The notes beneath the pieces are model-generated. The model saw nothing but the letters and a program-made list of their open reading frames with translations. It was not told the DNA's origin and did not search any database. From assembly GCA_963693315.1 (NCBI GenBank), contig OY856186.1, forward strand, positions 97,620,556-97,684,555: DNA of 64,000 nucleotides. Direction: 5' to 3'. How positions within the stretch are numbered: position 1 is the stretch's first letter; each line of letters opens with the position of its first letter. The translations under genes and the position numbers were made by a program. Source of the DNA: Diogma glabrata. Taxonomy: Eukaryota > Arthropoda > Insecta > Diptera > Cylindrotomidae. Below are positions 11,201-27,285 of this stretch, in pieces.

Positions 11201-11333
11201 AAAATTTTTTATTGATTCATATATGCTTTGTCCCTGCAAATACCGTGGACGTGCCGCTTGATGGGCGGGTGGATTGCGCAAATTTGCCTTACCACTTGCA
11301 GACTTATATCTTTTCGGTTGTACTGCCATATAT
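8250..11333 (-). mobile_element. LINE-A copy 1, ORF2 part and 3'UTR
   Basis: A jockey-like non-LTR retrotransposon in sense orientation with the CFAP70-like gene. The 3' end has a short 3'UTR (8257-8322, including GTGTTGTTGTGACACAT) and an A-rich tail. The same 3'UTR occurs in copy 2 (55287-55356) and in the reduced copy at 23.8 kb. The coding part stops at 11333, where a 7.4 kb block of other insertions begins. Its 5'UTR appears to resume at 18750-19135. No ORF1 (gag-like) frame was found. Confidence 0.85.
8323..11329 (-). pseudogene. LINE-A copy 1 endonuclease/reverse transcriptase ORF2
   Basis: A frame from ATG at 11329 encodes QNICGLNANHDHVQHHLEHD, the start of an apurinic-type endonuclease. 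After a frameshift near 10890 it continues with GDFNVHNKSWLEF and KNSDHYLISSV (endonuclease active-site motifs), a KRRSFIIWI linker, then RT blocks NYRPIALLSVLSKV, ALDISKAFDRVW, GVPQGSVLSPTLFLIYIN and FADDSTLHKSF. The C-terminal half has YKSYIRPCMEYCCQVWG and RCHTGRSQKDFFVRT and ends VVVGPRS at 8326. At 9559-9561 a TAA stop replaces the CAA (Gln) codon kept in copy 2. One frameshift and one nonsense change are the only clear lesions, so the copy is fairly young but inactive. The total is close to 1,000 codons. Confidence 0.88.
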
Positions 11334-11439
11334 CAGTGGCGTACGCAGGATTGAGCTATGGGGGGGGGGGGGGGGGTTAGATAAAAAATTTAATTTGAGC
11401 TACGTTTTTATACGGAACACTACTGTTGAGACTACGACG

Positions 11440-12430
11440 TGTATTCTGTAGTCTGTTGTATTAAAATCGGTTATCTTATAAACTATAAATCCTATGGACC
11501 TGAAATTTAAGATGCGTACAAAACTAACCTGATGACCCTGAAGATGACAGATACAAAAAAAAATGGTTTCCGTTTGTTTTACGGGGTGCAATGTAAGGTC
11601 TTTAAAAAAATACTTTTTTTTACAGAGTCAAGTAGGGTATCATATGAAAGGGCTTGAATTCAGTATCCCTTAAAAATGTATTTTATAATATTTTGCTGTA
11701 CAGTTTTTTGAATAAAATTGAATAATAGCGTTTTTTCATGTTTTCTTTTCCCATTTAGTTCCGAACCTATTTAATAAAAAAACTTCAAAAATCTTAGGAA
11801 ATATAGAAAAAGTGGTATCTTTTGAACGAAATATATAGCAAAGTGTAAAATACTCATAATCATATTTATTAAGCGGGTGGAAATGAGAAGGTGGAAAACA
11901 CCATTTAAAACCCAGCCATGTGAGATATCATATGAACGAGCACTTAATTCAAGAAACATTGTAATTATTTTTAGAATCTTGCAGTGCACAGTTTTTAAAT
12001 TATTGTCAAACAAGTACAACAAAAAGTTGGGTTTCGAGCTTAGTTGACAGAAAAATTTGAAAAAATTCACAGAAAAAGGAAGTTTGATAAACTCTGAACG
12101 AAAACTATAGCGAAGTGTCACTTCATTATGTCACGTGTCACGTCATTATTTTTTCTGAGGGGTTGAGATTGGAAAAGCGTGAAACAAATCTTTTTTGACC
12201 ATAACAAGTGGAAAGAGCGAATGAAAGAGCACTTAATTTAAGAAACATTGTAATATTTTTTTAAATGTTACGGTGCACAGGTTTTGAATCATTGTCAAGT
12301 GCAACTGAAAGTTGATCCCCCTCCTGCCTACGTTTCGACGTTGATTGACAGAAAAATTTGAAAAAACAGACAGTGATAGGAAATTTGTTAAATCCTGATC
12401 TAAAACTATGGCAAAGTGTCACATTAGTAT
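11440..12430. repeat. Tandem array, ~290-bp unit, 3-4 copies
   Basis: Blocks beginning near 11638, 11928 and 12218 share ATCATATGAA-like openings, a GCACTTAATT-AAGAAACATTGTAA core, a TGCAGTGCACAGTTTT segment, a TTGACAGAAAAATTTGAAAAAA segment and AAACTATAGC-AAGTGTCA at the end. The spacing is close to 290 bp. A further partial, more diverged unit is at 12900-13045. Copies are roughly 65-80% alike by eye, so the array is old. No open frame is conserved between units. Confidence 0.75.
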
Positions 12431-13469
12431 ATTACATACCTATAGCGCTGTAAATAGCATTTTACATGCAAGGGAAAATATTGCGCACGAGACGCGTAGC
12501 GGCGAGTGCAGTACCTTCACGAGCATGGAAAATGGTTTGCAGCTCGATGTTTGTTATATACTTTTTCTACGACTTTTTTTTAATGCCCAAACGCATATAA
12601 TTACTTGAAAAAATGAACTACTAATTATAAATTAAATGTAAATAGTTTACAAATTATGATAGGCTTTGTATTATTCTGTGTCAAAGTGAATTGAAATATT
12701 TAATTTTTAAAAATCAAATTTTTCTTTAAATAAAAATTTTTCTTTTTATTAAAAGTGTTACGTAATATATATATGAAAATCCATTACATAACACTTTTTT
12801 CTACTTACCGCACACTTTTTGAAATAATCAATTTACATGTCATGGATAGTGTGATGTAATTTATAATTTATTGTAATAGGAGTAGAAAAAATTATTTTTC
12901 TGTATTTTGAGGAGGTGAGATTGAGGAAGAGTGAAAAAAAATCAGTTTTGATCCAAACAAGTGGGTTGTCATAGGAAATTTAAGAAACATTGTAAGTTTT
13001 TTTAAGAGTTTGCGGTGCACAGTTTTTGAGTTATCGTCAACTATTATTGAATTGTTATTTGAATTAATAATGTATATTTTCCAATTTAAACCATTTAAAA
13101 GTTGGTGTAATTGCATTTTTCCTTAGTTACCTTAAACTGCTTTTGCTAATATTTAACGATATTTAATATTTTGTGTATAATTCGGATCAATTTTCATTTA
13201 ATTGACATTGCTATTGACATTTACAAGGAAAAAATCTTTTTTATCACATAAAATATTTTTTATCATATGCGCTATGGTCTATTGTTGTCAGCTTGTTGAT
13301 TCACGGAACCCTCGACGAGCGAATTTTCTTCGCACTTCGCACCAACTTTTTAGGTAGATTTCATATAAAAATCTACCTATTGCAATGAGCTTCATCTCGG
13401 AATTTCGGAAAAAATTTTGTGCCAAACGACTATATATGATAAGCGGAGACGAAAAAACAATAAAAAAAA

Positions 13470-13675
<206 letters not shown>

Positions 13676-13694
13676 GATATGAGATATAACGAAA

Positions 13695-14650
13695 ACGACC
13701 GGCACTCTCACGGTCGCATTTGTTGAGGTAGATCAAAAAAATTTTCTGTACATGTGTGTTCTATTAATATCTCAGACGAGTTCGTGAATCAGCAAAATCC
13801 AACACGTGGTTAAGGAACTAGAGTCTTTTTTCTGAAAAAAAATTGATTTTTTAAAACCGTTATACGGCCGTTTGGATACTAATATTTTTAAAAAGTTAAT
13901 AAATTTAGAATCTTTTTTATCAATTTGTTTAAAAAATAGACCTCTGTAGTTAGAGGTTCCTGAGTGAGTGGCTCCAACAAAAAAGTTTGCAAAAAAATTT
14001 TTTTTTTTTTAAACAACCGGCACTCTCATGGTCGCATTTGTAAGGCCAGATCAAAAAACCTTTTCTAAAAACGTGCGTCTTATTAATATCTTGGACTAGA
14101 GTTCGTAAATCAGCCAAATCCGACATAGGGTTAAGAAACTAGAGGCTTTATACTAAAAAAACTCTGTTTTTTAGATCCGTTATAACGGCCGTTTAGATTC
14201 TAATATTTTTAAAACTTCATAAATTTAGAATCTTTGAAACCTTTTTAATCAGTTTCTTTAAAAAAAAAGACCTCTGCAGTTGGAGGTTTTCGAGTGAACG
14301 GCTCCAACAAAAAAAGCTTGTGAAACACAAAATGCGTTTGAATCAACCAGCACTCTCACGGTCGCATTTGTAGAGCTAGATCCTTCCGTAAACATGTGTG
14401 TTTTATTAATATCTTGGACAAGTTCGTAAATCAGAAAAATCTGACCCATGGTTAAATAACTAGAGGCTTTAGACTTGAAAAAAATTTGTTTTTTTAATCC
14501 GTTATAACGGCCGTTTGGATACTAATATTTTTCAAAACTTCATAGATTTAGAATCTGTAGAAACATTTTAATCCGTTTCTTATAAATATAAACCTCTGCA
14601 GTTAGAGGTTTTTGACTTGTTGACTTCAATATAAAAGTTTGCAACAATTC
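13695..14650. repeat. Tandem array, ~320-330-bp unit, 3 copies
   Basis: Units start near 13698, 14016 and 14346 with (G/A)GCACTCTCAYGGTCGCATTTG. Each carries TTAATATCT-GGAC-AGTTCGT, ACTAGAGGCTTT, the palindrome CCGTTATAACGG followed by CCGTTTGGATACTAATATTTTT, and ACCTCTGCAGTTAGAGGT, which is itself an inverted repeat. The last unit tapers off at 14650. A single inverted unit of the same sequence occurs near 42047-42300, which shows the unit travels with a mobile element and is not a local satellite only. Confidence 0.85.
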
Positions 14651-15343
14651 ATAACTACAATTTCCAAAAACCTTATAACAGTCAATGAAAAAAAAATAAA
14701 AAGGTTTGAATAGAAGAAAATAAATTTTTTTTCTTAGAAATAAACTATTTTGATACTTTGCAGTAATTGGACGACATATGATATAGCGTAGGTTTGTGTC
14801 ATAAATTGTCACACACATATTCTGTGGTAGATTTGATATTTGTTTGTTGCAAAATTGGATAGATATAGTTTTGCTTATATGTAGCTAATTTTCTTTTTAA
14901 AATTTGTTCGATATCTGTTTGAAATTAGTTTGTGTTGTTTAAACTAATCTGACACATCAGATTCTACTGGCACACAAAACTGTCTGATCTCGAAATCTAC
15001 CTATTTCTACGTGCCGCTTGGACTTTTTTTTATATTTAAAAGGTTAAAATAAAGTAAAGAATCGGTAGTTAACATTTAACACAAGTCGGTATTTAAATAT
15101 AATATAAATATATGGTTATGACTTATAATTCAAATTGAATTATAGATTAAATAATATGTACATACGAAAATAACTACTGTTATTATGAAATAAGGGATCT
15201 GATACAGACAATTAGGTTTTTACTATAGTAAATTTAAATTTAAATTCCATGTAAGTGTATATTAGAATAATTTTTTAACCGTTTTGATGCAACATGGGGG
15301 AGTTCGAACCCCCAACAACCCCCCCTTGCGTACGCCACTTCCA

Positions 15344-19135
<3,792 letters not shown>

Positions 19136-19549
19136 AAAAATATGGTAGCAAGTTGGTATTATTGTTATCCAACAGAACAGATCAAATGATGTATTTTTCT
19201 ATTTCGTTTGTGATGCCATGAAGATTGGAGTGTGAAGTATTTTGACATGATCTAGCTCCTCCCACCTATTATTTGGTCGATATAATTATTTTTAATTACT
19301 TGTATGTAATAATTGATAGCTTAATAACAAATCCTATCAAATATTGATACATGATAAAGGCTATCATTTATAAAAAAAAACGAAAGAAAACGATAGAAAA
19401 CTATTTAAAACGATACGTTTTCTATCTGCGTAGACTTGATCTACCTGAATTTTTATCGACTATCGTAGTTAATCGATTTGAATCTAAGCCGACTATTTAA
19501 ATTTTTAAGTGAAGTTGGATGAATCTTGAATCGTTTCCTATCGTACATT

Positions 19550-21392
19550 TAGAGCTGCCAGCCGTCCCGTTTTGAACGGGACAGACCAGTTTTAACGCTG
19601 AATGTCCCGTGTTCCGACGTAACTACGAACGGGACGCGGTTTGTTCCTTAAAAATCTAACCAATTGAACTTTATTTTAGATTCCCGCTAAACATGGTGAA
19701 TCGTTTACGAATCGTTTACGAACCGTAAACGAACAATGCGGTTCGTAAACGGTTCGTAAATGGTTCGTAAACGATTCATCATGTTTAGCGGGTTATTGTC
19801 TGCTTCATTTTAACATTAAAACTACTAATAATCAATATTTGTAGGAAAAACATGATGCAAATTTAATTCATATTGGGTAAAAAACTGCCTTTTTTTGGCA
19901 TTAAACTTTTCCAAATGGTAAAATTATAACAGAGTATTAGACTTGAATCTCTTTTGAACGAAAACGAAATACGCACGATGAAGATGAAACTTTGATAAAT
20001 GCATATCAGAAATCACATCACATTCATGGTAAAAATTTAATGATTGAAAAAGCTCAACGTTATTTGCTACTATAGGAATTGTAGAGAATATTTGGCTCCT
20101 GTTTTGTTAAGAATATTTGAATTATTTCGTTTGTTTTCTGTGTTTTGTTTAAAAAAAAAATGAAATCGTTATGAAAGAAATTCGATGTTTCCATTCCAAA
20201 GCGTAAAAATCTTAGTCAAATGGGCAGAGTTTTGTTGTCACAAAGCATAGCATACGACGACTTTTGTTCCTATCCTAACCTGATGTGATGTTTATTTTAT
20301 TGCGATGTTATTTGGCCAAATTTTATATAGTTTAAACCTGGTCTGAATGATATTAACGTCAAGGAGGTTGTAAATGAACTGCAAGGATCCCCAAATAGTT
20401 TATTAACGTTATTCATATCACTCGCACATTTTAATTTATTTGTGGAAAACAACAATTAAGTTTTTGTAAACGATAGTGCCGTGGATTGTCAATTATATTT
20501 TCAATTATCTAACGAAATCTTAGAATCTGGTAAAATATTACTGTATTACGATAGGACTTATAATGTATGCCAAATTATATATGATACCCACTCGACTGCG
20601 CGTCTAAACCATTTTTAAACTATTTGTTCTAATAAATGTGCCCAAGCAATAGAGAATCATGAAATTTGGGCAGCTCACTAACTCTTTTTTTAAATTTGTA
20701 AGCAACTTATTGATCTTGTGAATTGTATAAGTGAATTGTATAATTTTTTCATTGATTACGTTTGGATTTGAGGAGTGAGACAGAATAAAAAAAATACATT
20801 ACTGTTAATCTATCTATAAAAGTGGTAATCACTTTAAAACATTTCCTATAACACCGCACTCGAGTGGGTCCAGAACATTTCGTTTTCTACTTTTCCATCC
20901 AACCTAGGTTCAGAGAGGAAACATACGTTTTCGTAAGTATTTTCAAATTTATGAACTCAAATATTAATAAAAATGAATTTGTCAAAATTGAAATGATTTG
21001 TTTTAAGGAAATCAACTATTCACATGAAACGCATCTGAATGCTACCAAAACACCTTTTAGGTTTTTCCATCAAATTTTTATAATTTCCATAAAGTTTTTA
21101 AAAATAAATCGACGATTTTGACAATATGAACACCAAAATCTCATCGTTTTCCTCGATTTACTTATTCAAAGTACGTTACTATAAACATTGGTATAAATAA
21201 ATAAACTAATTTTCGATTTTTAAAATATTCAGTTTGATTTCATTTTTATTTAATTTTAATTAATTATTTTAAAATATCTAGTTTCGCTCGGAGTAAGAAA
21301 AAGCAAGCGTAAAAATATTAGCCGAGCTTGCTATTTAATTTAGTGTAAACGATTGTGTCCCGTTTTGTAAATTTGAAAAGGTGGCAACTCTA
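19550..21392. mobile_element. 1.84 kb hAT element with 8-bp target duplication
   Basis: The left end TAGAGCTGCCAGC (19550) and right end GGTGGCAACTCTA (21392) form imperfect terminal inverted repeats, with CGGGACA just inside each. The 8 bp CGTACATT is present exactly on both sides (19542-19549 and 21393-21400), the hAT signature. The TAGAG(T/C)TGCCA...CGGGACA terminus is familiar from hAT elements in arthropods. Internal frames are short and broken, so any transposase has decayed. A small palindromic insertion lies at 19683-19792. Confidence 0.85.
19683..19792. repeat. 110-bp palindromic mini-element inside the hAT
   Basis: The ends are CCCGCTAAACATG and CATGTTTAGCGGG, and the interior is built from iterated CGTTTACGAA/TTCGTAAACG blocks in inverted order, so almost the whole unit can form one hairpin. 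No clear target duplication is seen. It looks like a short foldback MITE nested in the hAT element. Confidence 0.75.
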
Positions 21393-21551
21393 CGTACATT
21401 TCGAATATAATACCAATTTTAATCTATCCTATTTTACTGTCAAATGTCAATAAATTCCTATCGAATTGAATCTGAAATTTATGATTAAAATTTTTGAGGA
21501 AAAATCGTCACTCGCTGTAAAGATTTTATTTGTTTGTTCTAATTTTATTGC

Positions 21552-21992
21552 TGTGTGCCTCACACCAACTTTTTGAGCTAAATCAGTGACTTTTCATTTC
21601 ATACCCAAGTTGCGCTATTGACCACCAGGCGGCGGACGAAAAGTCTCCTCGTCAGCTTGCTTTTCAATTTTGTTGTCAATTCATTGAAACGTCAATATAT
21701 TTAAAAACAGTTATTTAAAAAAAATGGAAAATAACTCAAATTTATAATAAAGAAAATGTTCAGTGTGATGTAAGTATTTAAAAAAAACAAGCTCCCAAAT
21801 ACAATTTCATTATCATCCTCCATTATGACAATGTTTACAAATTTTGACATTTAAAAAGATTCTAATATAAATATGTGGTCAGGCACAGGTTGTACGTTTG
21901 ATACGAGTGACATCTATGAATAGCATATGTGCACTAGCAAGTAATTTAGAAAAGTCAGTGATTTAGCAAAAAATACTAGTGTGAGGCACACA
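21552..21992. mobile_element. 441-bp MITE with ~45-bp terminal inverted repeats
   Basis: The left end TGTGTGCCTCACACCAAC and the right end, inverted TGTGTGCCTCACACTAGT, continue inward with a shared GCTAAATCA-TGACTTTTC. No convincing target duplication was found, so the superfamily is open. It has no coding capacity. Confidence 0.7.
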
Positions 21993-23269
21993 TGACACAG
22001 CATATGATTATTTTCCGGGCTATTATTTTACGGGCGGCAAAGTAGAAAAATACACTAATGTTTTATATAGCTACGGGCTTTTATTTTTTAACCACTGACA
22101 TAGAAAATAATGTTTTCTATCAGTCAGGTTAAAAGAGAAAGTTGGCTTTTGCTGTTTAGCGAGCATTTTTTAATTTTTTTTGCTCGTAAGCGGAAAGTAA
22201 AAACACAAGTAAAACAAGACATAATGGACAAAGACATAATATTAAAATTTATTAATTTCCTCTTTCCAAAACACTTTTGATTTTTCGGCTCTATAACCCG
22301 AGGACTTCTTTTTTAAAAAAGGCATTAATCTTTTATGTTTACTAATATCCAAATTTTCTTTAACGATGAATGTACTTATCTACACAACACTAAATAAAGC
22401 TTCCGAAAAAAGGTTATACAAGTTATAGCTGACATTAGGAAGTTGTTTCGGTTGTAACTGATCTTATAGAAGCACAGCTGTCATAGTCTTAAAATTGCTT
22501 CAATAGCCAACCTTTAGAAGTTTTAACGAGACTGTTTTGCGAAAATGAAATGTGTCAAACTGACGTAGCTATTGCTTCTATTCTATCATTTCAACTAGAG
22601 GAGCTTATATATGATATTGAAATCGTTTCGTTTTTATCAGAAAAGTATTGTGCATAAGGCGGTTTTTGCTTTTTTAATGTATTATTTTGACATATTTTGC
22701 ACATTATTTAGAATCTTAAAATAATCAATTAAAATCATAATCAACTAGAGAATCAGAATCAAAAATCAACTAGAGCGGAATAGAGAAAGTAAATGTAAAG
22801 ATTATTGGCTAAGTTTTATAAATAAAGGTATATGAATTTTCTTTACAGTTCTGAGAGCCAAACTCGTCAGGAAGAACTGAGGCGATACAGAGTTTTATAG
22901 TTTAGTCACTCTATTAAAATAATTTACAGCAAATGGTTAGTGTGATATATCGTTGTTTGTATTGTTATTGTTTAAGATATTTATATAACATTTTTAAAAA
23001 CTAACTGCGATCATTAGTTCATCATTAAAAATCCAATTACAAACTTTTTATTTAAAAAAAAATATTGTTCAAATAAAGGTGTAAGTACGAGTAAAAGTTA
23101 ATGATTTAAAAAATATAACACCTTAATACCACACCATAAAACCTATACCTAAAGTCTTTGAATTAATAAAACAAATAGAAAAAAGATTTTACGTCCTTTT
23201 GCGTTTTTTACGATCCGTTCACCCGCATGGAGGGATCAGTTTTTATTGTTTTGAAATTTTTTTTTATTT
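21993..23269. other. Unassigned intronic sequence
   Basis: AT-rich sequence inside the CFAP70-like intron with no recognised frame, repeat boundary or RNA gene. Confidence 0.4.
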
Positions 23270-23870
23270 TTGATCTACGGGTGTGACAACCCCGCGTACT
23301 CCAGTCCCTGCTATTGACATACGAGTTAACGTGAGATATTACATACTACTGGCAATAGCAGTGAGATATCACTAGCCAAGGTGACATCTTAGGGGTGGTG
23401 GCGGATGAACTGTATTCAGTCAACGGTAGTATCTTAGCTGTGAAATAATCCTTGATGATGAGACGCTATTGCTTTCTTAAGGAAATGAGCCTTCATATAA
23501 CTATGTGTGCGCTTTAATCTTTAAGAAAGACAGTGCGTTACACGATCAAGGAATATGCAACCGGCTGGATTATTGGCAACTACATTTTTGTTTTGTTTCA
23601 GCAAATTTTTGTAAAAATTTGCTATTTACTTTTATTTTCTCTATTCTATCATAAAATATTGGCCTATGTCATATTTTGTCAGTGATAGGATATTTTGTTT
23701 AGTTATTCATTCTTTAAATATAAAAAAACAAAAGAAGAAAGATTTACGTCCATCAACACCTTTGAACGTATGTTGTTGTGGGACCTTGGTCTTAAAAGGT
23801 TTTTATTGTGTGTTATTGTGATGCATTCCTACAACACAAAACATTTTATTAAAAAAAAAACGTCAATTAA
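23270..23870 (+). mobile_element. LINE-A deletion derivative: 5'UTR joined to 3' end
   Basis: The 5' part (23276-23715) contains TCTACGGGTGTGACAACCCC, CGTACTCCAGTCCCTGC, AGTCAACGGTAG and ATATTGGCCTATGTCATATT, matching the LINE-A 5'UTR pieces at 18.75-19.1 kb and 58.3 kb. At about 23740 it switches to the last stretch of ORF2 (ACGTCCATCAACACCTTTG..., TTGTTGTGGGACC) and the LINE-A 3'UTR, ending in an A-run at 23860-23870. About 3 kb of ORF is missing. It is oriented opposite to copy 1 and to the host gene. A unit with only the two LINE ends could in principle be mobilised by an intact LINE-A. Confidence 0.75.
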
Positions 23871-24179
23871 AAGAAACAAAATCTTTTAAGCACGTAAATC
23901 TCAGATTATGATTTCATCGTTAAAAACCCCATTGAAGTTAAATGCCATATACCTTTTCCCATAAAAAGTAAGCCCTTGAATTATACTATATTTTCTACAT
24001 TTAAACTAAAAAACTAAATTCTATGGAAGTCTTATGTAACTACTATCAAAGATATTTATTGTTTCCTAACATTTAAATTAACCGATTGGATAGCGTGGAG
24101 GACAAACGATCGAAAACTATAAACTATAAAACGAGCTATAAGAAAGAAAGTAATTTTTATATATTTTGCTTTTACTCAC

Positions 24180-25816
24180 CCTAATATACATTTATCATTC
24201 AACTCCATCGCCATTCTACAGCAAATCATCGCTTTCTCTCTAAAACCATTTACTAGACTTTGAACAGCATAGTTTATTAATGCTTCTTCTTTAAGTTCAC
24301 AATTTTCGTGACACATGAGATAAAACAGATTAGCTTGACCAACTCTCCCAATATCGTTCAACTCTTTCGCTACAAAAACAAAGTATTCATTTCTTGATTT
24401 AAATTCTTTTGGAAAAGAGGGTTCTGATTGCCGATTTTCAATCTTATTAAATAATGTATGAACTAACTGTAGGATGTGTACCGAAATATTTTCAAGTAAC
24501 GAGTTTACGTCATTATTATATTTTTGAACATTATATTTAGTGAGACTTAATGATACTATTCGTTGTAATAACAAATCTTTAACGACTTGTGAATGAGTTA
24601 TTTCGTTATAAATTATGTGTCGGAAAGCTGCATCTAGTTCTTGCTCTAACTCAAATTTTGTTTTGTAACCTAAATCTAAAATTTTTTTTTGAGTTAGATT
24701 TTCTAAAACAGATTTATCATCAAAATGTTCAGTATCACTTATTTTGGGGATAAATGGTTTATCTAAATTTATTTGAATAACAATAAACGATTGTTCTTTG
24801 TTTTTGTTTATTATTGGAATTTCTGCTCTTGGATCTATGGGAATTTGTTGTGTCGTTTGTGTTATGGTTGTATTAAGTGATTTTGGTGTCTTTGGCGATT
24901 TGGATAGTGGTTTTTCTTTATCTTTTTTAGTTTTCGATTTACTCTCCTTTAAATTACTTGAGAAAACGGATAATCCATGTCCACATTTTTCATTCATAAT
25001 CAACGCGTTATGCTCATATAAAAACAAATCTTGTGTTGAATTGATGACCCCAATTTTTGAAATTTCTTTTAATGGGAAATATCCAACAAAATAATTTAAT
25101 TTCGTTTCTGTTTTTAATTGAAACTCAATGGCCATATGTCTGTCACGTTTTCCTGAATCTAGTAATAAATTCCAACTTCCTTTGCTTAAATATCCTTTGT
25201 ATAATTTTTTATCTTTTGTGAATAAAATTTTATTACGATACTCTCCATTGAGTGGTAACAACAGACCAATTTCGTAGAAATTCTGTTTTTCTACATTGAA
25301 TGGAAAATGTTTAAATTTATCAATGGAAATCGTTATGAAATTGTAGTTCTCCTCTGAACATATTGGAATGTTCGTTGAAATGTTGTAGTCGAAAGAAATC
25401 GGTTTTACATTAATTGGCGATATTTTCATGTCTAATGTCAGACATGATTCTAATGTTTCCAGCTTATGCGTAACAAATGTTGAGACATTCATAAATCCTG
25501 ATCCAATAAGAGTTTTTTCATCTTCGTTTAATTTATATAATTCTAATGTAATTGGATTCTCATATAATTTTCCTATCATTTCTTCATTACTTGTTTGGAA
25601 GTTTAGATCGAAGGATAAATTAAGAATGTGTTCAACATCACATGGGCAGATTTGAAAGATATTAGTTGTTTTTTTATGGAAAAACTGATCCAAAAACTTA
25701 ATGGAAATTTCATAATTAGTTTGTAGAAAATGGTCGAGGAATTCAATGGTATCCGAAACTTCTTTTATTTCAATGGTTAAAGAGCATAATCCATCTTTTT
25801 GAGTGGCAGCTTTGGA
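24180..25816 (-). CDS. CFAP70: CFAP70-like protein, N-terminal/central exon (partial gene)
   Basis: This 1,637-bp exon starts after a TTATCTCTTTCAG acceptor (AG at 25818-25817) and ends at the donor TTAGG|GTGAGT. It encodes 545 codons plus two bases. The first ~280 residues are beta-rich: LCSLTIEIKEV near the start, then HILNLSFDLNF, NPITLELYKLNEDEKTLIGS and later TISIDKFKHFPF and MAIEFQLKTETKLNYFVGYF. This resembles the C2-like N-terminal region of CFAP70, where a similar '-LxLTxxEVL...EKTLILG-' element occurs. A lysine/serine-rich linker (around KTKKDKEKPLSKSPKTPKS) follows, then a helical part (ELEQELDAAFRHIIYNEITH, VGQANLFYLMCHENCELKEE) leading into TPRs. The preceding exon, with the true start codon, was not found. 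Confidence 0.72.
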
Positions 25817-25989
25817 CTGAAAGAGATAAAAGCGAAATGTTTTATTTTTTTAAGAAATTATTTTAGGTACCGCTTTCAAAATATAATTTATAATTAGGAG
25901 AAAAATTTGTCTTTGGATGTCCAAAAATCAATGCAAGAACTGAATTAAATAGAAAACACCTTTTTAACCTTTAAAATTTAGATTGTTAT
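25817..25989. other. Intron sequence upstream of the CFAP70-like exon
   Basis: The minus-strand sequence directly upstream of the acceptor has a pyrimidine-rich tract. Beyond it no further exon is recognised. Confidence 0.4.
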
Positions 25990-26480
25990 TTTTTCATTAA
26001 ATCAAAAAGTACATAGGGTTCATGGAATAACACATCGGATAAATAGCCTCCACGACTTTGCTGGCATACACGCACACTTTTGTCGATATTTTCGATGTCG
26101 ATGCAGCGTTTAATTACCTTGCACGGGTGGTAGTGGGCTTTTTGACATGGGCCTTTGACTTCAAATAACCGTATAAAAAGAAATCTAATGGTGTTAAATC
26201 ACACGTTCTACCTTTTGGTTCGTTCAGCCAATTTTGATCACCGAAACGAGTGAGTACACGACCAGGAAATGCCTCATGCAGTAATTGAATTGTTTCACGG
26301 ACTGTATAAACACATTTTGACCACATCAATATCATCCAATTTCGATAGAAAGAACTGTGTTATCATTGTCATGTTATCATCGAACTGATGTTCTAAAATT
26401 TTTGCCAAGGACACGTATTTATATATTATTTAAAATTTGAACAGCTTGCTTTTGGACGACCAATTTGTTTAGCGTATTCG
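25990..26480 (-). pseudogene. Mariner-like transposase C-terminal fragment
   Basis: The minus strand encodes VRETIQLLHEAFPGRVLTRF, then GDQNWLNEP, CDLTPLDFFLYGYLKSK and VKKPTTT, the C-terminal third of the DUF4817-type mariner-like transposase including the third catalytic Asp (in LTPLDFF). Beyond a stop, RQSRGGYL-SDVLFH-like sequence (about 26030-26080) fits the end of the protein. The N-terminal two thirds are absent. A differently deleted copy of the same transposase type is at 3785-4222. Confidence 0.75.
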
Positions 26481-26527
26481 ACTAATTCAGTCTTCCTGAC
26501 CGGTGTTGCCACATCTGAACCCTCCCC

Positions 26528-27285
26528 GGAACAATCCAAGTTTATCCCAATTTTCAAAATGGCGATTTCTTTAGATAAATAGAAAGATTAGGTCCTCTGC
26601 ATCCTTATTCTGAAAAAAAATTTGCGGAAATGAAAGGATCAAAAGTTATTAAGGATCAAACTTGCAATTTTACCTTGGTACCCCCTTTGATTATTTTTCA
26701 GTTTTTTATAATAAATATTAAAAAAATTGTTTTTTTAGATAAATAGAAAGATTAGGTCCTCTACATCCAAAAACAAAACTCGGGGGGAAGTAGCGCGGGT
26801 GTGGGGGCGGTAGGGGGCGCAGGGGTGCGGTGGCTATTTTTGATCGAAGGTCTGCAAGGTCACAGAAGCGATTAAAAAAAAATCAAATTTTGATCGAACT
26901 TGCAATTTTACCTTGGTCCTTTTTATAATAAATATTAAACAAATTGATTTTTTTTTGATAAATATAAAGATTAGGTCCTCTGCATCCAAAAAAAACTCAG
27001 GGGGAGTAGCGTGGGGGGAGGGGAGGAGGGATTAGGTGGGCGGTGGCTATTTTTGATCGAAGGTCTGCAAGGTCATAGAAGCGAGTCAAATAAAATCAAA
27101 ATAAAAACGAATAATTATATAACCCTGTTCACGTAAAAGGTAAAATTGGATGTTTGAACCTTAATAAATTTTGACCCCTTCATTTCCGCAAATTTTTTTT
27201 CATAATAATGATGCAGAGGACCTAATCTTTCTATTTATATAAAAAAAATCAACTTTTTACTAACGGGGATAAAATAGGATTGTAC
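26528..27285. repeat. Repeat array with G-rich blocks
   Basis: The sequence GATAAATAGAAAGATTAGGT followed by CCTCT-CATCC occurs at about 26573, 26743 and 26957 and in inverted form near 27215-27240. Two units also share TGGCTATTTTTGATCGAAGG followed by TCTGCAAGGTCA-AGAAGCGA. Each of those has a G-rich block (26780-26833 and 26998-27050) with several runs of three or more G. The outer edges AATCCAAGTTTATCCC and GGGGATAAAATAGGATT look like degenerate inverted repeats, suggesting one mobile element. Part of the unit, inverted, lies inside the MITE at 52137-52660. Confidence 0.65.
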
